The notes beneath the pieces are model-generated. The model ran no database searches, was not told the DNA's origin, and saw only the letters and a list, made by a program, of their open reading frames with translations. The position numbers and the translations under genes are program-made. Below are positions 24,451-33,159 of a stretch of 36,257 nucleotides of DNA, piece after piece. The DNA is from Bacillota bacterium (GTDB lineage Bacteria > Bacillota > Clostridia > Christensenellales > Aristaeellaceae): assembly GCA_023460055.1 (NCBI GenBank), contig JAEWRJ010000085.1, forward strand, positions 1 through 36,257, in the 5' to 3' direction. Within the stretch, counting starts at the first letter, position 1. Each line of letters starts with the position of its first letter.

Positions 24451-24663
24451 ATGACACCGCTGACCCTCGCGGCCCCGGGTGAAAGCCATATCATCAAAAA
24501 GGTGGGCGGCCTGCCGGATGACAAGAAGCATCTGGAAAGCCTGGGCTTCGCTCCCGGCGTCACGGTCATCGTGATCAGCGCGCTGGGCGGCAATGTCATC
24601 GTCAGTTTGGACGAGTCTCGCGTCGCCATCAGCCGCGAAATGGCCCAAAAGATCATGGTATAA
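24451..24663 (+). CDS. feoA: FeoA-family protein (first copy)
   Basis: A 70-residue SH3-like FeoA protein that assists the iron(II) pump FeoB. It has the family pattern MTPLTLAAPGESHIIKKVGG, then DDKKHLESLGFAPGVTVIVIS, then GGNVIVSLDESRVAISREMAQKIMV. The start is ATG 24451 after GGAAGGGGGA. It is followed 31 bases later by a second, divergent FeoA copy. Two FeoA proteins before FeoB are common in Clostridia. Confidence 0.9.
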   Translation: MTPLTLAAPGESHIIKKVGGLPDDKKHLESLGFAPGVTVIVISALGGNVIVSLDESRVAISREMAQKIMV

Positions 24664-24694
24664 CGGCATCAGCCGCAATCGAGGAGGAAAAGGG

Positions 24695-24916
24695 ATGAAA
24701 ACGCTGCGCGATGCCGTGATCGGCGAGACGGTTAAAGTGGTCAAGCTCCTGGGGGAAGGCCCCGTCAGGCGCCGCATCATGGACATGGGGATCACCAAAG
24801 GCGGTGATGTGCGCCTGGTGCGCGTCGCCCCCCTGGGCGACCCCATCGAGGTGAGGGTTCGCGGGTATGAACTGAGCCTGCGCAAAGAAGACGCCGGGCT
24901 GATCGAAGTGGAATAA
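24695..24916 (+). CDS. feoA: FeoA-family protein (second copy)
   Basis: A 73-residue FeoA protein. The pattern is MKTLRDAVIGETVKVVKLLGEG, then RRRIMDMGITKGGDVRLVRVAPLGDPIEVRVRGYELSLRKEDAGLIEV, which is the typical clostridial second FeoA and clearly different from the first copy. The start is ATG 24695 after GAGGAGG. FeoB follows 29 bases downstream. Confidence 0.92.
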   Translation: MKTLRDAVIGETVKVVKLLGEGPVRRRIMDMGITKGGDVRLVRVAPLGDPIEVRVRGYELSLRKEDAGLIEVE

Positions 24917-24945
24917 GACCTGTACACAAGGAAGGAAAAAGGTTC

Positions 24946-27363
24946 ATGGATCTGAGAATTGCCCTTGCGGGAAACCCCAACAGCGGGAAGACCACCCTGT
25001 TCAACGCCCTCACCGGCTCCAACCAGTTTGTTGGCAACTGGCCGGGCGTAACGGTCGAGAAAAAGGAAGGGAAGCTGAAGAAAATGCCCGGTGTCACCAT
25101 CACCGACCTGCCGGGCATCTACTCCCTGTCCCCCTACACGCTGGAAGAAGTGGTGGCCAGAAACTACCTGGTGGTCGAGCGGCCGGATGCCATCCTCAAC
25201 ATTGTGGACGGCACCAACCTGGAGCGCAATCTCTACCTCACCACCCAGCTGACCGAGCTGGGCATCCCCGTGGTGGTCGCCATCAACATGATGGACGCGG
25301 TGTCAAAGGCCGGCGACCAGATCAATACAGCGGAGCTCAGCCGGGCGCTTGGCTGCCCGGTGGTGGAGATCTCCGCCCTCAAGCTAAGCGGCATCATGGA
25401 GGCCGCGCAGATAGCCGTGAACGCGGCCTCCAACGGCAGGACCGTGCCGCAGCACAGCTTTTCAGGCAGCGTGGAGCACGCGCTGGCCCATATCGAGGAA
25501 GCCGCCGTGCATGATATGCCCCCCGAGCAGCAGCGCTGGTACGCGATCAAGATCTTTGAGCGCGACGAGAAGGTGCTGGGCGCGCTGAACCTGCCCAAAG
25601 AAAAGCTTGAGCACATCGAGAGCGACATCAGAGAAGTTGAAAAGGAAATGGACGATGACGCGGAAAGCATCATCACCAACGAGCGCTACATCTACATCGC
25701 CTCCATGCTAAAGGGCGTATACAAAAAACACTCCGCGGGCAGGCTGACAACCTCCGATAAGATCGACCGCGTGGTCACCAACCGTTTCCTGGCGCTGCCC
25801 ATTTTCGCGCTGGCCATGTTTCTGGTCTACTATATTTCCATCACCACCGTAGGCGCCTGGGCGACTGATTGGGCCAACGACGGTGTCTTCGGCGACGGCT
25901 GGCATATCACGGGCGCAGCGGAGTTCGAGGCGGCCGAGGAAGCATACGCCATCCCCGCCGCGCGCATCGCGGCCTTTGAAGCGGCAGCTGAAGAAGTGGG
26001 CATTGATCCAGGGGACGAGGCCGCTGCCGCCTCCCTCACCGCCGAAGCGTTGATCTATGACGATGAAGGAAACGTGGCGCAAGTGATCCCCACCGCTTAC
26101 CCGGACTACGCGGCAGCCAAAGCGATGGAAGAGCCTGATCCCGCGAACTTCGGCACCTGGGTGCCCGGCATCCCGGTGCTGGTTGACAGCGCGCTGTCAG
26201 GCGCAAATGTCGCCCCCTGGCTGCATGGCCTGATCCTTGACGGCATCATTGCCGGCGTCGGCGCTGTGCTGGGCTTTGTGCCCCAGATGCTGGTGCTCTT
26301 CCTGCTGCTGGCCTTTCTGGAAGCCTGCGGCTACATGGCCCGCATCGCCTTTATCATGGACCGCGTCTTTCGCCGCTTCGGCCTGTCGGGCAAGAGCTTT
26401 ATCCCTATGCTGATCGGCACCGGCTGCAGCGTGCCCGGCATCATGGCCTCGCGCACCATCGAAAACGAGAGCGACCGCCGCATGACCATCATCACCACCA
26501 GCTTCATGCCCTGCGGCGCCAAGCTGCCCATCATTGCCCTGATAGCAGGCGCGATGTTTGGCAACGCCGGCTGGGTGGCCGCCAGCGCCTACTTTATGGG
26601 CATCGGGGCCATCGTCTTCAGCGGCATCATCTTAAAAAAGACAAAGATCTTCATGGGCGATCCCGCCCCCTTCGTGATGGAATTGCCCGCCTACCACCTG
26701 CCCACCCTGAAAAACCTCCTGCGCTCCATGTGGGAGCGCGGCTGGAGCTTCATCAAGAAGGCCGGCACCGTCATCCTCCTGTCCACCATCTTCATCTGGT
26801 TTGCCTCAGGCTTCGGCTGGGATGAGGGCCGCTTCGGCATGGTGGCGATGGACAAGAGCATCCTGGCCCGGGTCGGCGGCGCCGTCGCCTTCCTCTTCGC
26901 GCCTCTGGGCTGGGGCACCTGGCAGGGCGCCGTAGCTACCGTGACCGGCCTTGTCGCCAAGGAAAACGTGGTGGGCACCTTCGGCATACTTTTCGGCGGC
27001 TTTGAGGAGGTGGCCGAGAACGGCTGGCAGGTATGGCAGAACATGCGCGCCGCCTTCACGCCCATGGCCGCCTATTCATTCCTGATGTTCAACCTCCTGT
27101 GCGCTCCCTGCTTCTCAGCCGTCGGCGCCATCAGGCGCGAAATGAACAGCCTGTGGTGGACCAGCTTCGCCGTCCTGTACCAGACCGTTCTGGCCTATGC
27201 CGTTTCCCTGGTCTTTTACCAGCTGGGCATGCTATTTCTGGGCACACCCAGCCCGATCGGCGCCGCCGCCGCCCTGGTCCTGCTTTTCGCGATGATTTAC
27301 ATGATTCTTCGCCGCGCCGACGATAAGGATCCGCGGGCGAAGGCCGCCGCAGACCTGGTCTAA
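24946..27363 (+). CDS. feoB: Ferrous iron transporter FeoB with an extra extracytoplasmic loop
   Basis: An 805-residue membrane protein that imports Fe(II). The N-terminal G domain has G1 GNPNSGKT (residues 9-16), G3 DLPG (54-57) and G4 NMMD (about 114-117). Membrane-core signatures are CGYMARIAFIMDR, IGTGCSVPGIMASRT, FMPCGAKLPI, GLVAKENVVGTFG and LCAPCFSAVGAIRREM. Between the first membrane helix (about 281-303) and the conserved WLHGLILDGI lies an insertion of roughly 80 residues (about 322-403), rich in Ala and Glu. It is absent from ordinary FeoB of 650-720 residues and should face outside. The start is ATG 24946. Confidence 0.95.
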   Translation: MDLRIALAGNPNSGKTTLFNALTGSNQFVGNWPGVTVEKKEGKLKKMPGVTITDLPGIYSLSPYTLEEVVARNYLVVERPDAILNIVDGTNLERNLYLTTQLTELGIPVVVAINMMDAVSKAGDQINTAELSRALGCPVVEISALKLSGIMEAAQIAVNAASNGRTVPQHSFSGSVEHALAHIEEAAVHDMPPEQQRWYAIKIFERDEKVLGALNLPKEKLEHIESDIREVEKEMDDDAESIITNERYIYIASMLKGVYKKHSAGRLTTSDKIDRVVTNRFLALPIFALAMFLVYYISITTVGAWATDWANDGVFGDGWHITGAAEFEAAEEAYAIPAARIAAFEAAAEEVGIDPGDEAAAASLTAEALIYDDEGNVAQVIPTAYPDYAAAKAMEEPDPANFGTWVPGIPVLVDSALSGANVAPWLHGLILDGIIAGVGAVLGFVPQMLVLFLLLAFLEACGYMARIAFIMDRVFRRFGLSGKSFIPMLIGTGCSVPGIMASRTIENESDRRMTIITTSFMPCGAKLPIIALIAGAMFGNAGWVAASAYFMGIGAIVFSGIILKKTKIFMGDPAPFVMELPAYHLPTLKNLLRSMWERGWSFIKKAGTVILLSTIFIWFASGFGWDEGRFGMVAMDKSILARVGGAVAFLFAPLGWGTWQGAVATVTGLVAKENVVGTFGILFGGFEEVAENGWQVWQNMRAAFTPMAAYSFLMFNLLCAPCFSAVGAIRREMNSLWWTSFAVLYQTVLAYAVSLVFYQLGMLFLGTPSPIGAAAALVLLFAMIYMILRRADDKDPRAKAAADLV

Positions 27364-27379
27364 GACAAAGGAGACCCTT

Positions 27380-27562
27380 ATGATAGCTTGGGTTGCAGAT
27401 AACATCGCCAATATCCTGATCACCGGCGCCCTGATAGCCATTGTCGCCGCCATTGTGATCAACATGGTCAAAAACAAAAAGAAGGGCATCTCCTGCAGCG
27501 GATGCAGCGGATGTTCCTCCGCCTCTTCCTGCCACAGCCCCGAAAACAGACAGGGCATATAA
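27380..27562 (+). CDS. FeoB-associated Cys-rich membrane protein
   Basis: A 60-residue protein with one membrane helix (residues 10-29, ILITGALIAIVAAIVINMV), a basic KNKKKG stop, then a cysteine-rich tail CSGCSGCSSASSC. The family regularly follows feoB in Clostridia and may pass iron or electrons on the cytoplasmic side. Its function is unproven. The start is ATG 27380 after AAAGGAG. Confidence 0.85.
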   Translation: MIAWVADNIANILITGALIAIVAAIVINMVKNKKKGISCSGCSGCSSASSCHSPENRQGI

Positions 27563-27576
27563 GAAAATTAGTCTGA

Positions 27577-27612
27577 AAAGCACCCCGGCTGAGCGCTCAG
27601 CCGGGGTGCTTT
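27577..27612. terminator. Bidirectional terminator between the feo operon and galM-like gene
   Basis: A perfect 36-base palindrome (arms 27577-27594 and 27595-27612) starts AAAGCACCCC and ends GGGGTGCTTT. The A-rich left flank and T-rich right end suit termination in both directions, as expected between convergent genes. Confidence 0.8.
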
Positions 27613-27623
27613 CATGTATAACC

Positions 27624-28568
27624 TTATGCCTGCTCGAAATAATACCGCAGCCTGTATACCCGCCGCTCCCCGGGCTGCAAGGCTTCAAAGCCCGTTGTTT
27701 CAGGGGGCAGGGGCAGGTTAGGCGCGTCCACCATCCAGCTCTGGGGCTCGGGGCAGACAAAGTTCTGCCGGCCGTCCCCGTTCCAGAGCATCACGAAGCG
27801 GAATCGCTCGTCCCGCTCGCAAACCAGCGTTCCTCCGGGCCCTTGTAGGCTGATGGGGCCGGGATGGCATTCCAGCAGGCAGGAGACGGCCTGTCCCTCC
27901 GTCACCAGGCTGCCTTCACGCAGCGCCCTGAGCAGGGGAGAATCATCAAGGCTTTCCCCGGTCGGTATGATCGTATCCGGGTCGTACAGCCACTGCGTCT
28001 TCACGGGGATGCGCAGCCTGTAATCCCCGGCGCTCTCCCCCTGTATCAGGGGGACATTCCACACGGCGTGAAAGCCGATGCCCAGGGGCATGTCCCTTCG
28101 GCTGTTGTTTTCTACAAAAAACGTCTGCGAAAGCCCGCCCGCGTCCAGCATAAAGGAACGCTTCATGCTGAAGGCGTGCGGAAAGCCCAGGTAGGGGTTT
28201 TCCTCATTCGCTTGGTAGACAAAATCAGCCCCGCCCAGCCATTCAAAGGGCGTGCTGCTTAAAAAGCCATGGATATGGTGGTGCCTGGCCGGCTCGTTGA
28301 TGGGGAAACGGTATTCGGTGCCGTTAAAGGCATAGCTTCCGTCCCTGATCCGGTTGGGCGGAAACAGCAGCGGCAGCCCGTATACATTGGGGTTCGCGCG
28401 CAGAGCCCCCTGATCCGGCGGCGTGCGCAGCAGCTCCGCCCCTGAAGGGAGGTGCCTGAGCGACACGCAGTTGGCCCCCCAGCCCGGCAGGATCATTGCC
28501 TCATAGCCGCCGCCCGACAGCAGCACGGCCGCTTCACCCTGCCAATGGGTGAATCTTGTGATCATCAT
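27624..28568 (-). CDS. Aldose 1-epimerase family protein (GalM-like)
   Basis: A 314-residue sugar mutarotase-like enzyme, cytoplasmic, interconverting anomers of an aldose. Family marks are PNRIRDG with the conserved Arg (R73), H98-H100 in HHHIHGFL, and H167 in GIGFHAVWN. The candidate base Glu is near the C-terminus in VCPEPQSWMVDAPN. The start is ATG 28568, overlapping the stop of the RpiR gene by one base (TGATG). ATG 28565 is the alternative. The longer frame reaching to 29063 is an overlap with RpiR and is not real. It probably works with the sugar importer on the opposite strand. Confidence 0.85.
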   Translation of the reverse strand: MMITRFTHWQGEAAVLLSGGGYEAMILPGWGANCVSLRHLPSGAELLRTPPDQGALRANPNVYGLPLLFPPNRIRDGSYAFNGTEYRFPINEPARHHHIHGFLSSTPFEWLGGADFVYQANEENPYLGFPHAFSMKRSFMLDAGGLSQTFFVENNSRRDMPLGIGFHAVWNVPLIQGESAGDYRLRIPVKTQWLYDPDTIIPTGESLDDSPLLRALREGSLVTEGQAVSCLLECHPGPISLQGPGGTLVCERDERFRFVMLWNGDGRQNFVCPEPQSWMVDAPNLPLPPETTGFEALQPGERRVYRLRYYFEQA

Positions 28569-29452
28569 CAAAAGCCCCGCTCGCCGGCAGCGCTCTGCGG
28601 CCGGTGCATCCTGCCGGTCGCTACGCGCGACTGTTCCAGGTAGGGCTTGACCTCGTTGAAGATGCGGCTGCACACCGCGGCGTACAGCGTGTCGATCACG
28701 CACAGCTGGGCGATGCGCGAGCTCATGGCCCCGCTGCGCAGCAGGGTCTCGGTAGAGGAACTGTACAGGCAGATGTCGGCCATGGAAGAAAGTGAGTTTT
28801 TGCCGTAACGGGTCAGGGTGATGATGGTGGTGCCGATCTTTTTGATCTCCCTGGCGAGGCTGAGGATGTCGTTGGTCTCCCCCGAATAGGAGATCAGCAC
28901 GGCCACATCCTCGGGCCGCAGCGTCAGCGCGGTCAGTATCTGGCTGTGGGGATCGGCGTGGCAGATGGATATCTTTCTGATGCGGCTGAACTTGTTGCCC
29001 GCATCCATCGCCGCCAGGCCGGAGGTGCCCATGCCGTAGAAGTCGACCCGCTGAGCCCGGCACAGGAGGTCGACCGCCCGCTCCAGCTCATGCCTGTCGA
29101 TGATGGCCATGGTCTGCTCAATGGCCTGGATGCTGCTCAGGCAGATGTTGCGCATGACAAGGTCGGGCTCGTCCCCCGGATGGATATCCTCAAAATGGCT
29201 ATCTTCCTGGGAAGAGGAGAGGTCACTGTACAGGGTGCGGCAAAATTCCTTGAAGCCGGCATAGTTCAGGCTCTTGCACATGCGAACCACCGTGGAAACG
29301 CTCACAGAGCAGGCGGCGGCCAGCTCCTCGATCTGCATATCGACAGCTATCTCCGGCTGGCCCAGTATAAACCGGGCCAGCTGCTGTTCCTTGGGGCTGA
29401 GCGCGTGCATGGTTTCGCGGATTCTTAACAGGCAGCTGCCGTTATCGTTCAT
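28568..29452 (-). CDS. RpiR/MurR-family regulator (HTH + SIS domain)
   Basis: A 294-residue regulator. The N-terminal HTH_6 domain covers about residues 5-75: LSPKEQQLARFILGQPEIAVDMQIEELAAACSVSVSTVVRMCKSLNYAGFKEF. The SIS sugar-phosphate-binding domain covers about 115-250: VDFYGMGTSGLAAMDAGNKF, then VLISYSGETNDILSLAREIKKIGTTIITLT. The start is ATG 29452, 6 bases after GAGGGTG. The upstream extension to 29521 has no such site. It is divergent from the second sugar importer, so it likely controls it, with a sugar phosphate as effector. Confidence 0.92.
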   Translation of the reverse strand: MNDNGSCLLRIRETMHALSPKEQQLARFILGQPEIAVDMQIEELAAACSVSVSTVVRMCKSLNYAGFKEFCRTLYSDLSSSQEDSHFEDIHPGDEPDLVMRNICLSSIQAIEQTMAIIDRHELERAVDLLCRAQRVDFYGMGTSGLAAMDAGNKFSRIRKISICHADPHSQILTALTLRPEDVAVLISYSGETNDILSLAREIKKIGTTIITLTRYGKNSLSSMADICLYSSSTETLLRSGAMSSRIAQLCVIDTLYAAVCSRIFNEVKPYLEQSRVATGRMHRPQSAAGERGF

Positions 29453-29498
29453 GGCGATCACCCTCTGTCTTTCCTCATTACAGTCCGTATTTAATTTG

Positions 29499-29526
29499 AT
29501 TATATCACGTGATAAAAACATGTCAA
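29499..29526 (-). promoter_or_regulatory. Promoter of rpiR-galM with an embedded palindrome
   Basis: On the minus strand TTGACA (29521-29526) and TATAAT (29499-29504) are both perfect, 16 bases apart, with a TG extension before the -10 box. The perfect palindrome TATCACGTGATA (29503-29514) lies in the spacer and touches the -10 box. It is a likely repressor site, perhaps for RpiR itself. Confidence 0.65.
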
Positions 29527-29575
29527 CAATATTAATCTGAAAGAAAGAAAATTCTTATCATAATAATATTTTGTA

Positions 29576-29604
29576 TTGACATGTTTATGTCTTTGTCCTA
29601 TGCT
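29576..29604 (+). promoter_or_regulatory. Promoter of the second sugar importer operon
   Basis: TTGACA (29576-29581) and TATGCT (29599-29604) are 17 bases apart. The -35 box sits in TTGACATGTTT, the same 11 bases that contain the opposing promoter's -35 box. GACATGTTTATGTC (29578-29591) is a further small inverted repeat in the spacer. Confidence 0.65.
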
Positions 29605-29664
29605 ATGCGCATCGACCAAAGGGTCTTGATACGCTGAGCAATAGTGAAAGGACAGTGGCCTCTC

Positions 29665-30612
29665 ATGTCAAATGGCAAAACCGTTTTAACCGGCCGGGGC
29701 GGCTTGAAAGGATTAAAGAGGGATATATCCATGAACTGGATGCTCTATGCCCTGCTGATCCCCGGGCTGGTCTATGTCATCCTCTTCCACTATGTGCCCA
29801 TGTACGGCGTTACCTTCGCCTTTCGCGAATACAGCGCTGTCCGGGGCCTGGGGGACTGGGTGGGTATGGATGTCTTCAACAAAATGTTTTCCAGAGTCGC
29901 CTTCCAGCGCGCTTTCTCCAACAACATTGAGATATCGATGCTGAAGCTCGTCTGCGGCTTTCCGGTGCCCATTATCCTTTCGCTGATGATCAACGAGATC
30001 AGAAACAGGCGGTCGAAAAAATTCATCCAGACCGCCATCATCCTGCCCAACTTCATCTCCTGGTTCATCATCAGCGGCCTGCTGTTTGCGATGTTCAACG
30101 TAACCAGCGGCGCGATCCCGGCCCTGATCCGGGCGCTCAGCCCCGGGGCCCAGATCACCAATGTGATGTCCAGCAAGGAAAGCATCCGCGCCGTGGTCAT
30201 CATCTCCTATGTATGGCAGGCTTCCGGCATGGGCACCATTGTCTACCTGGCGGCCATCACGGGCATCGACCAGGAGCTGTATGAGGCAGCCATGATCGAC
30301 GGCGCGGGCAAATGGCAGCAGATGTGGCATATTACGCTTGCATCGCTGAAATCCACCATCATCGTGCTGTTCATCTTCCGCGTGGGCGGCGTGATGAACG
30401 CGGGCTTCGACCAGATCTTCGCCCTGTCCAACGCCCTGGTCGTCTCGCGCGTGGACATTATTGATACCTATGTGTACAAGATCGGCATCGAGCAGGCGAA
30501 GTTTTCCGAAGCTACGGCCGCGGGACTGTTCAAATCGTTGATCGGGCTGGTGCTGGTGCTGGCCACCAATTATATCGCCAAGAAAGTCGATCCCGACAGC
30601 GGCATCATTTAA
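29665..30612 (+). CDS. Sugar ABC transporter permease, LplB/YteP type
   Basis: A 315-residue inner-membrane permease. The signature N-terminus is NWMLYALLIPGLVYVILFHYVPMYGVTFAFREYS. The EAA loop lies around residues 205-230: LYEAAMIDGAGKWQQMWHITLASLKS. The C-terminus is GLVLVLATNYIAKKVDPDSGII. The chosen start is ATG 29665; AAAGGA is 12 bases upstream. GTG 29644 and ATG 29731 are weaker alternatives. It pairs with the next gene and, as in the first importer, there is no ATPase gene nearby. Confidence 0.9.
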   Translation: MSNGKTVLTGRGGLKGLKRDISMNWMLYALLIPGLVYVILFHYVPMYGVTFAFREYSAVRGLGDWVGMDVFNKMFSRVAFQRAFSNNIEISMLKLVCGFPVPIILSLMINEIRNRRSKKFIQTAIILPNFISWFIISGLLFAMFNVTSGAIPALIRALSPGAQITNVMSSKESIRAVVIISYVWQASGMGTIVYLAAITGIDQELYEAAMIDGAGKWQQMWHITLASLKSTIIVLFIFRVGGVMNAGFDQIFALSNALVVSRVDIIDTYVYKIGIEQAKFSEATAAGLFKSLIGLVLVLATNYIAKKVDPDSGII

Positions 30613-30624
30613 GGAGGATACAGT

Positions 30625-31560
30625 ATGAGCATCGCGTCCGGCCGCCCTTGGGCAAAAAAGGCATCGATAAAGATCCGCCGCAGCCGGGGGGAGCAGATCG
30701 GTTACTTCCTCATCTGCCTGGTGCTGGGGCTCTTTGCCTTTTCCACCATCTATCCTGTGCTGCATGTGATCATGTATTCGATCAGCGATTCCAAAAAGGC
30801 CATGGCAGGCGGTTTCTTTTTCTGGCCGCGCGGCTTCAGCCTGCTGTCCTATGAGATGGTTTTCAAAACCTCCCAGATCTGGGTATCCTACCGCAACTCC
30901 ATTCTTGTTATGCTTGCGGGCACAGTGATCAGCCTGCTGCTGTCGGCCATCACCGCCTACCCATTGTCACGCAAGCGCCTGAGGGGCCGCAACTTCTTTT
31001 CCATGATCATCTTTTTAACCATGCTCTTTTCCGGCGGCATGATCCCTTTGTACCTGCAGGTGCAGCGCCTGGGGCTGCTTGACACCTTCTGGTCAATGAT
31101 CCTGCCCGTCGCCATGAGCGCCTATAACATGTTCATCCTGCGCAACTTCATGCAGGGCATTCCCGATTCCCTGGAAGAAAGCGCCCGGCTTGACGGCGCC
31201 AACGACATTGTCATCCTCTTTCGCATCATGCTGCCCCTGTGCGCGCCCTCCCTGGCCGCCATCGCTATGTTCTACGGCGTGGGCTACTGGAACAGCTACA
31301 TGAACTGCCTGCTGTACACCAGCTCCAGCTCCCTGCAGGTGCTGCCGCTCTACCTGCGCACCGTGCTGGGGGGGGCCGCGGCCAACGCATTGTCCGCCTC
31401 CGGCGACATGAGTAAGATCGGCGAGGCCGCCAGTACCCTGACGGAGGAGACTGTCAAGATGACCGTGGTCGCGGTCTCCGTGATCCCTGTGATCTTGTTT
31501 TATCCCTATTTGCAGCGCTTTTATACCAAGGGTATTACCATAGGCGCTGTAAAAGGATAA
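30625..31560 (+). CDS. Sugar ABC transporter permease, LplC/YtcP type
   Basis: A 311-residue permease partner. Marks are SIYPVLHVIMYSISDSKKA-like text near residue 40, FLTMLFSGGMIPLYL, an EAA loop near residues 180-205 (LEESARLDGANDIVILFRIMLPLCAP), and the ending RFYTKGITIGAVKG, which is typical of the YtcP branch. The start is ATG 30625 after AAGGAGGA. The binding-protein gene follows after 38 bases. Confidence 0.9.
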   Translation: MSIASGRPWAKKASIKIRRSRGEQIGYFLICLVLGLFAFSTIYPVLHVIMYSISDSKKAMAGGFFFWPRGFSLLSYEMVFKTSQIWVSYRNSILVMLAGTVISLLLSAITAYPLSRKRLRGRNFFSMIIFLTMLFSGGMIPLYLQVQRLGLLDTFWSMILPVAMSAYNMFILRNFMQGIPDSLEESARLDGANDIVILFRIMLPLCAPSLAAIAMFYGVGYWNSYMNCLLYTSSSSLQVLPLYLRTVLGGAAANALSASGDMSKIGEAASTLTEETVKMTVVAVSVIPVILFYPYLQRFYTKGITIGAVKG

Positions 31561-31598
31561 TAAGAACGTTGTTCTATCAAAAAAAGGAGGAACCCCAA

Positions 31599-33089
31599 GT
31601 GAAAAAGCTCTTATCCCTGGTCCTTGCAGCCGCGCTCACGCTCACGCTGCTTGCTCTCCCTGCCGCCGCGCAGGAACTGCCCGTGCTGACGCTTTTGCTG
31701 TCGGGCGACAACAACCCACCGGAGGAAAACGATGTGCTGACCGAACTGAGCCTGCGCCTGGGCGTAAAGCTCAAGGTGTCCTATGCCGTGGGCTCTGATT
31801 ACACCGCCAAGCTCAACACCCTCATCGCCTCAGGCAACCTTCCGGACATCTTCGCAGTGGAAAATTCACCCCTGCTCATGGAACTGCGCGACGCGGGCAG
31901 GCTGTACAACATCGAACCGCTGCTGGCTGAGTACGGCCCCGATATCCTGGCCTATCACGGCGATGACCTGTATAAGCCCGTTGTTAACGAGGGCGGCGTA
32001 TACGGCCTGGTCCGCGACAGCGGCATGTACATGAAAAACCTGGCCGTCCGCAAGGACTGGCTGAAGAATGTCGGCCTGGATATGCCCACAGACCCCGAGA
32101 GCTTCTACAACATGCTCTATGCCTTCACCTTCAATGATCCCGATGGCAACGGCGTGAAGGATACCTACGGCATGGCCGCCACCATGGCGGATGATTCCGG
32201 CTGGCAGCATATCATGGCGGCCTACGGCATCCCGATCAAGTTCACCCACGGCAGCGTCGTGCTGGAGGACGGCACCGTAACCACCTTCCTCAAGCACCCC
32301 CGATTCCTGGAGGCGATGGAATTCCTGCGCAAGCTGTACAAAGACGGCGTGATGGATCCCGACTTCGCCACCCTCACCCTGATGCAGACCTTTGAGCGCC
32401 TCTGGCAGGGCGTCACCGGCGTGATGGGCTTCCAGGCGGTGGGCACCGCCAACAACTGGTATCCCAACCGCTACACCTTCGAGGTGCCCGCCGATCCCGG
32501 CGAGCTGTTCGGCTTCGCCTATCTCAACGGCGCGGGCGGCGTGAAGGTCTATCCCAACTACCTGGTCGCCAACGCGGCTGTCAGCGCCAATTGCGCCAAC
32601 CCCGAGCTGGCCGTGAAGCTGCTCAACTACATCTTCTACACCGAAGAAGGCCAGGAACTGACCTACATGGGCATCGAAGGCAAGCACTTCGAGTGGATCG
32701 ACAAGGATGCCGGCAAATACCAGCGCCTTGGCATCTACACCGATGACGTGGTGCAACGCGCGGCCGGCGCCTTCGTGTACAACATCTTTGGCGGCTACAC
32801 CCTTGAAAACGCCGAGACCCGCCTGATGAACAAAACCACCCAGGACGCGCAGGCCGCCGAATGGGCTGTCGCGACTGATTATCCCAACATTACCAGAACC
32901 CTGGAAAGCCGCATTGAGTACGGCAGCCTTCTGGATGACATCGTCAAGGAATGCTTCGCCCAGCTGATCGTCACCACCGGCGACGTGCAGGCTGAATACG
33001 AAGAATTCATCGCCCGCTGGGAACAGGAGGGCGGCCTGGAATACGAAGCGGAGGCGACCGCCGCCTACGCCGAGCAACTGGCCAAATAA
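31599..33089 (+). CDS. Sugar ABC transporter substrate-binding protein (LplA-like)
   Basis: A 496-residue secreted solute receptor. Residues 1-24 are a signal peptide (VKKLLS, hydrophobic core, LPAAA). The mature protein begins QELPVLTLLLSGDNNPPEENDVL. A segment FNDPDGNGVKDTYG near residue 195 looks like a calcium-binding Asp/Asn loop common in these receptors. The start is GTG 31599, 8 bases after AAGGAGG. Unlike the first importer, the binding protein is encoded after the permeases, and its C-terminus does not resemble DUF3502. A strong hairpin follows. Confidence 0.88.
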   Translation: MKKLLSLVLAAALTLTLLALPAAAQELPVLTLLLSGDNNPPEENDVLTELSLRLGVKLKVSYAVGSDYTAKLNTLIASGNLPDIFAVENSPLLMELRDAGRLYNIEPLLAEYGPDILAYHGDDLYKPVVNEGGVYGLVRDSGMYMKNLAVRKDWLKNVGLDMPTDPESFYNMLYAFTFNDPDGNGVKDTYGMAATMADDSGWQHIMAAYGIPIKFTHGSVVLEDGTVTTFLKHPRFLEAMEFLRKLYKDGVMDPDFATLTLMQTFERLWQGVTGVMGFQAVGTANNWYPNRYTFEVPADPGELFGFAYLNGAGGVKVYPNYLVANAAVSANCANPELAVKLLNYIFYTEEGQELTYMGIEGKHFEWIDKDAGKYQRLGIYTDDVVQRAAGAFVYNIFGGYTLENAETRLMNKTTQDAQAAEWAVATDYPNITRTLESRIEYGSLLDDIVKECFAQLIVTTGDVQAEYEEFIARWEQEGGLEYEAEATAAYAEQLAK

Positions 33090-33092
33090 ACC

Positions 33093-33136
33093 GATCTTTC
33101 CAGAGGAAGCCCCGCGAGGCTTCCTCTGGAAAGATC
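33093..33136 (+). terminator. Hairpin between binding-protein and glycosidase genes
   Basis: Nineteen-base perfect arms (33093-33111 and 33118-33136) enclose CCGCGA. No T run follows, and the next ribosome site is about 10 bases downstream. It is either a weak terminator or a 3' stabiliser for the binding-protein message. Confidence 0.6.
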
Positions 33137-33159
33137 ACGCACGGATGGAGGATATGTTG

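Noticed and set aside
27577..27612. Perfect 36-base palindrome as an operator or attachment site
   Set aside because: Its place between convergent gene ends, GC-rich core and A/T-rich ends fit a bidirectional terminator better.
28569..29063. N-terminal extension of the aldose epimerase frame into the RpiR gene
   Set aside because: The extension is Arg/His/Gln/Pro-rich noise out of frame with RpiR; the epimerase begins at the ATG overlapping the RpiR stop.
29713..30765. 350-codon minus-strand frame over the permease at 29665
   Set aside because: Its His/Asp/Gln-rich text has no family features, and the plus-strand permease has signatures and a promoter.
31866..33077. 403-codon open frame on the minus strand opposite the second sugar-binding protein
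   Set aside because: Low-complexity Gly/Val/His composition and full overlap with a well-supported gene mark it as a shadow frame.
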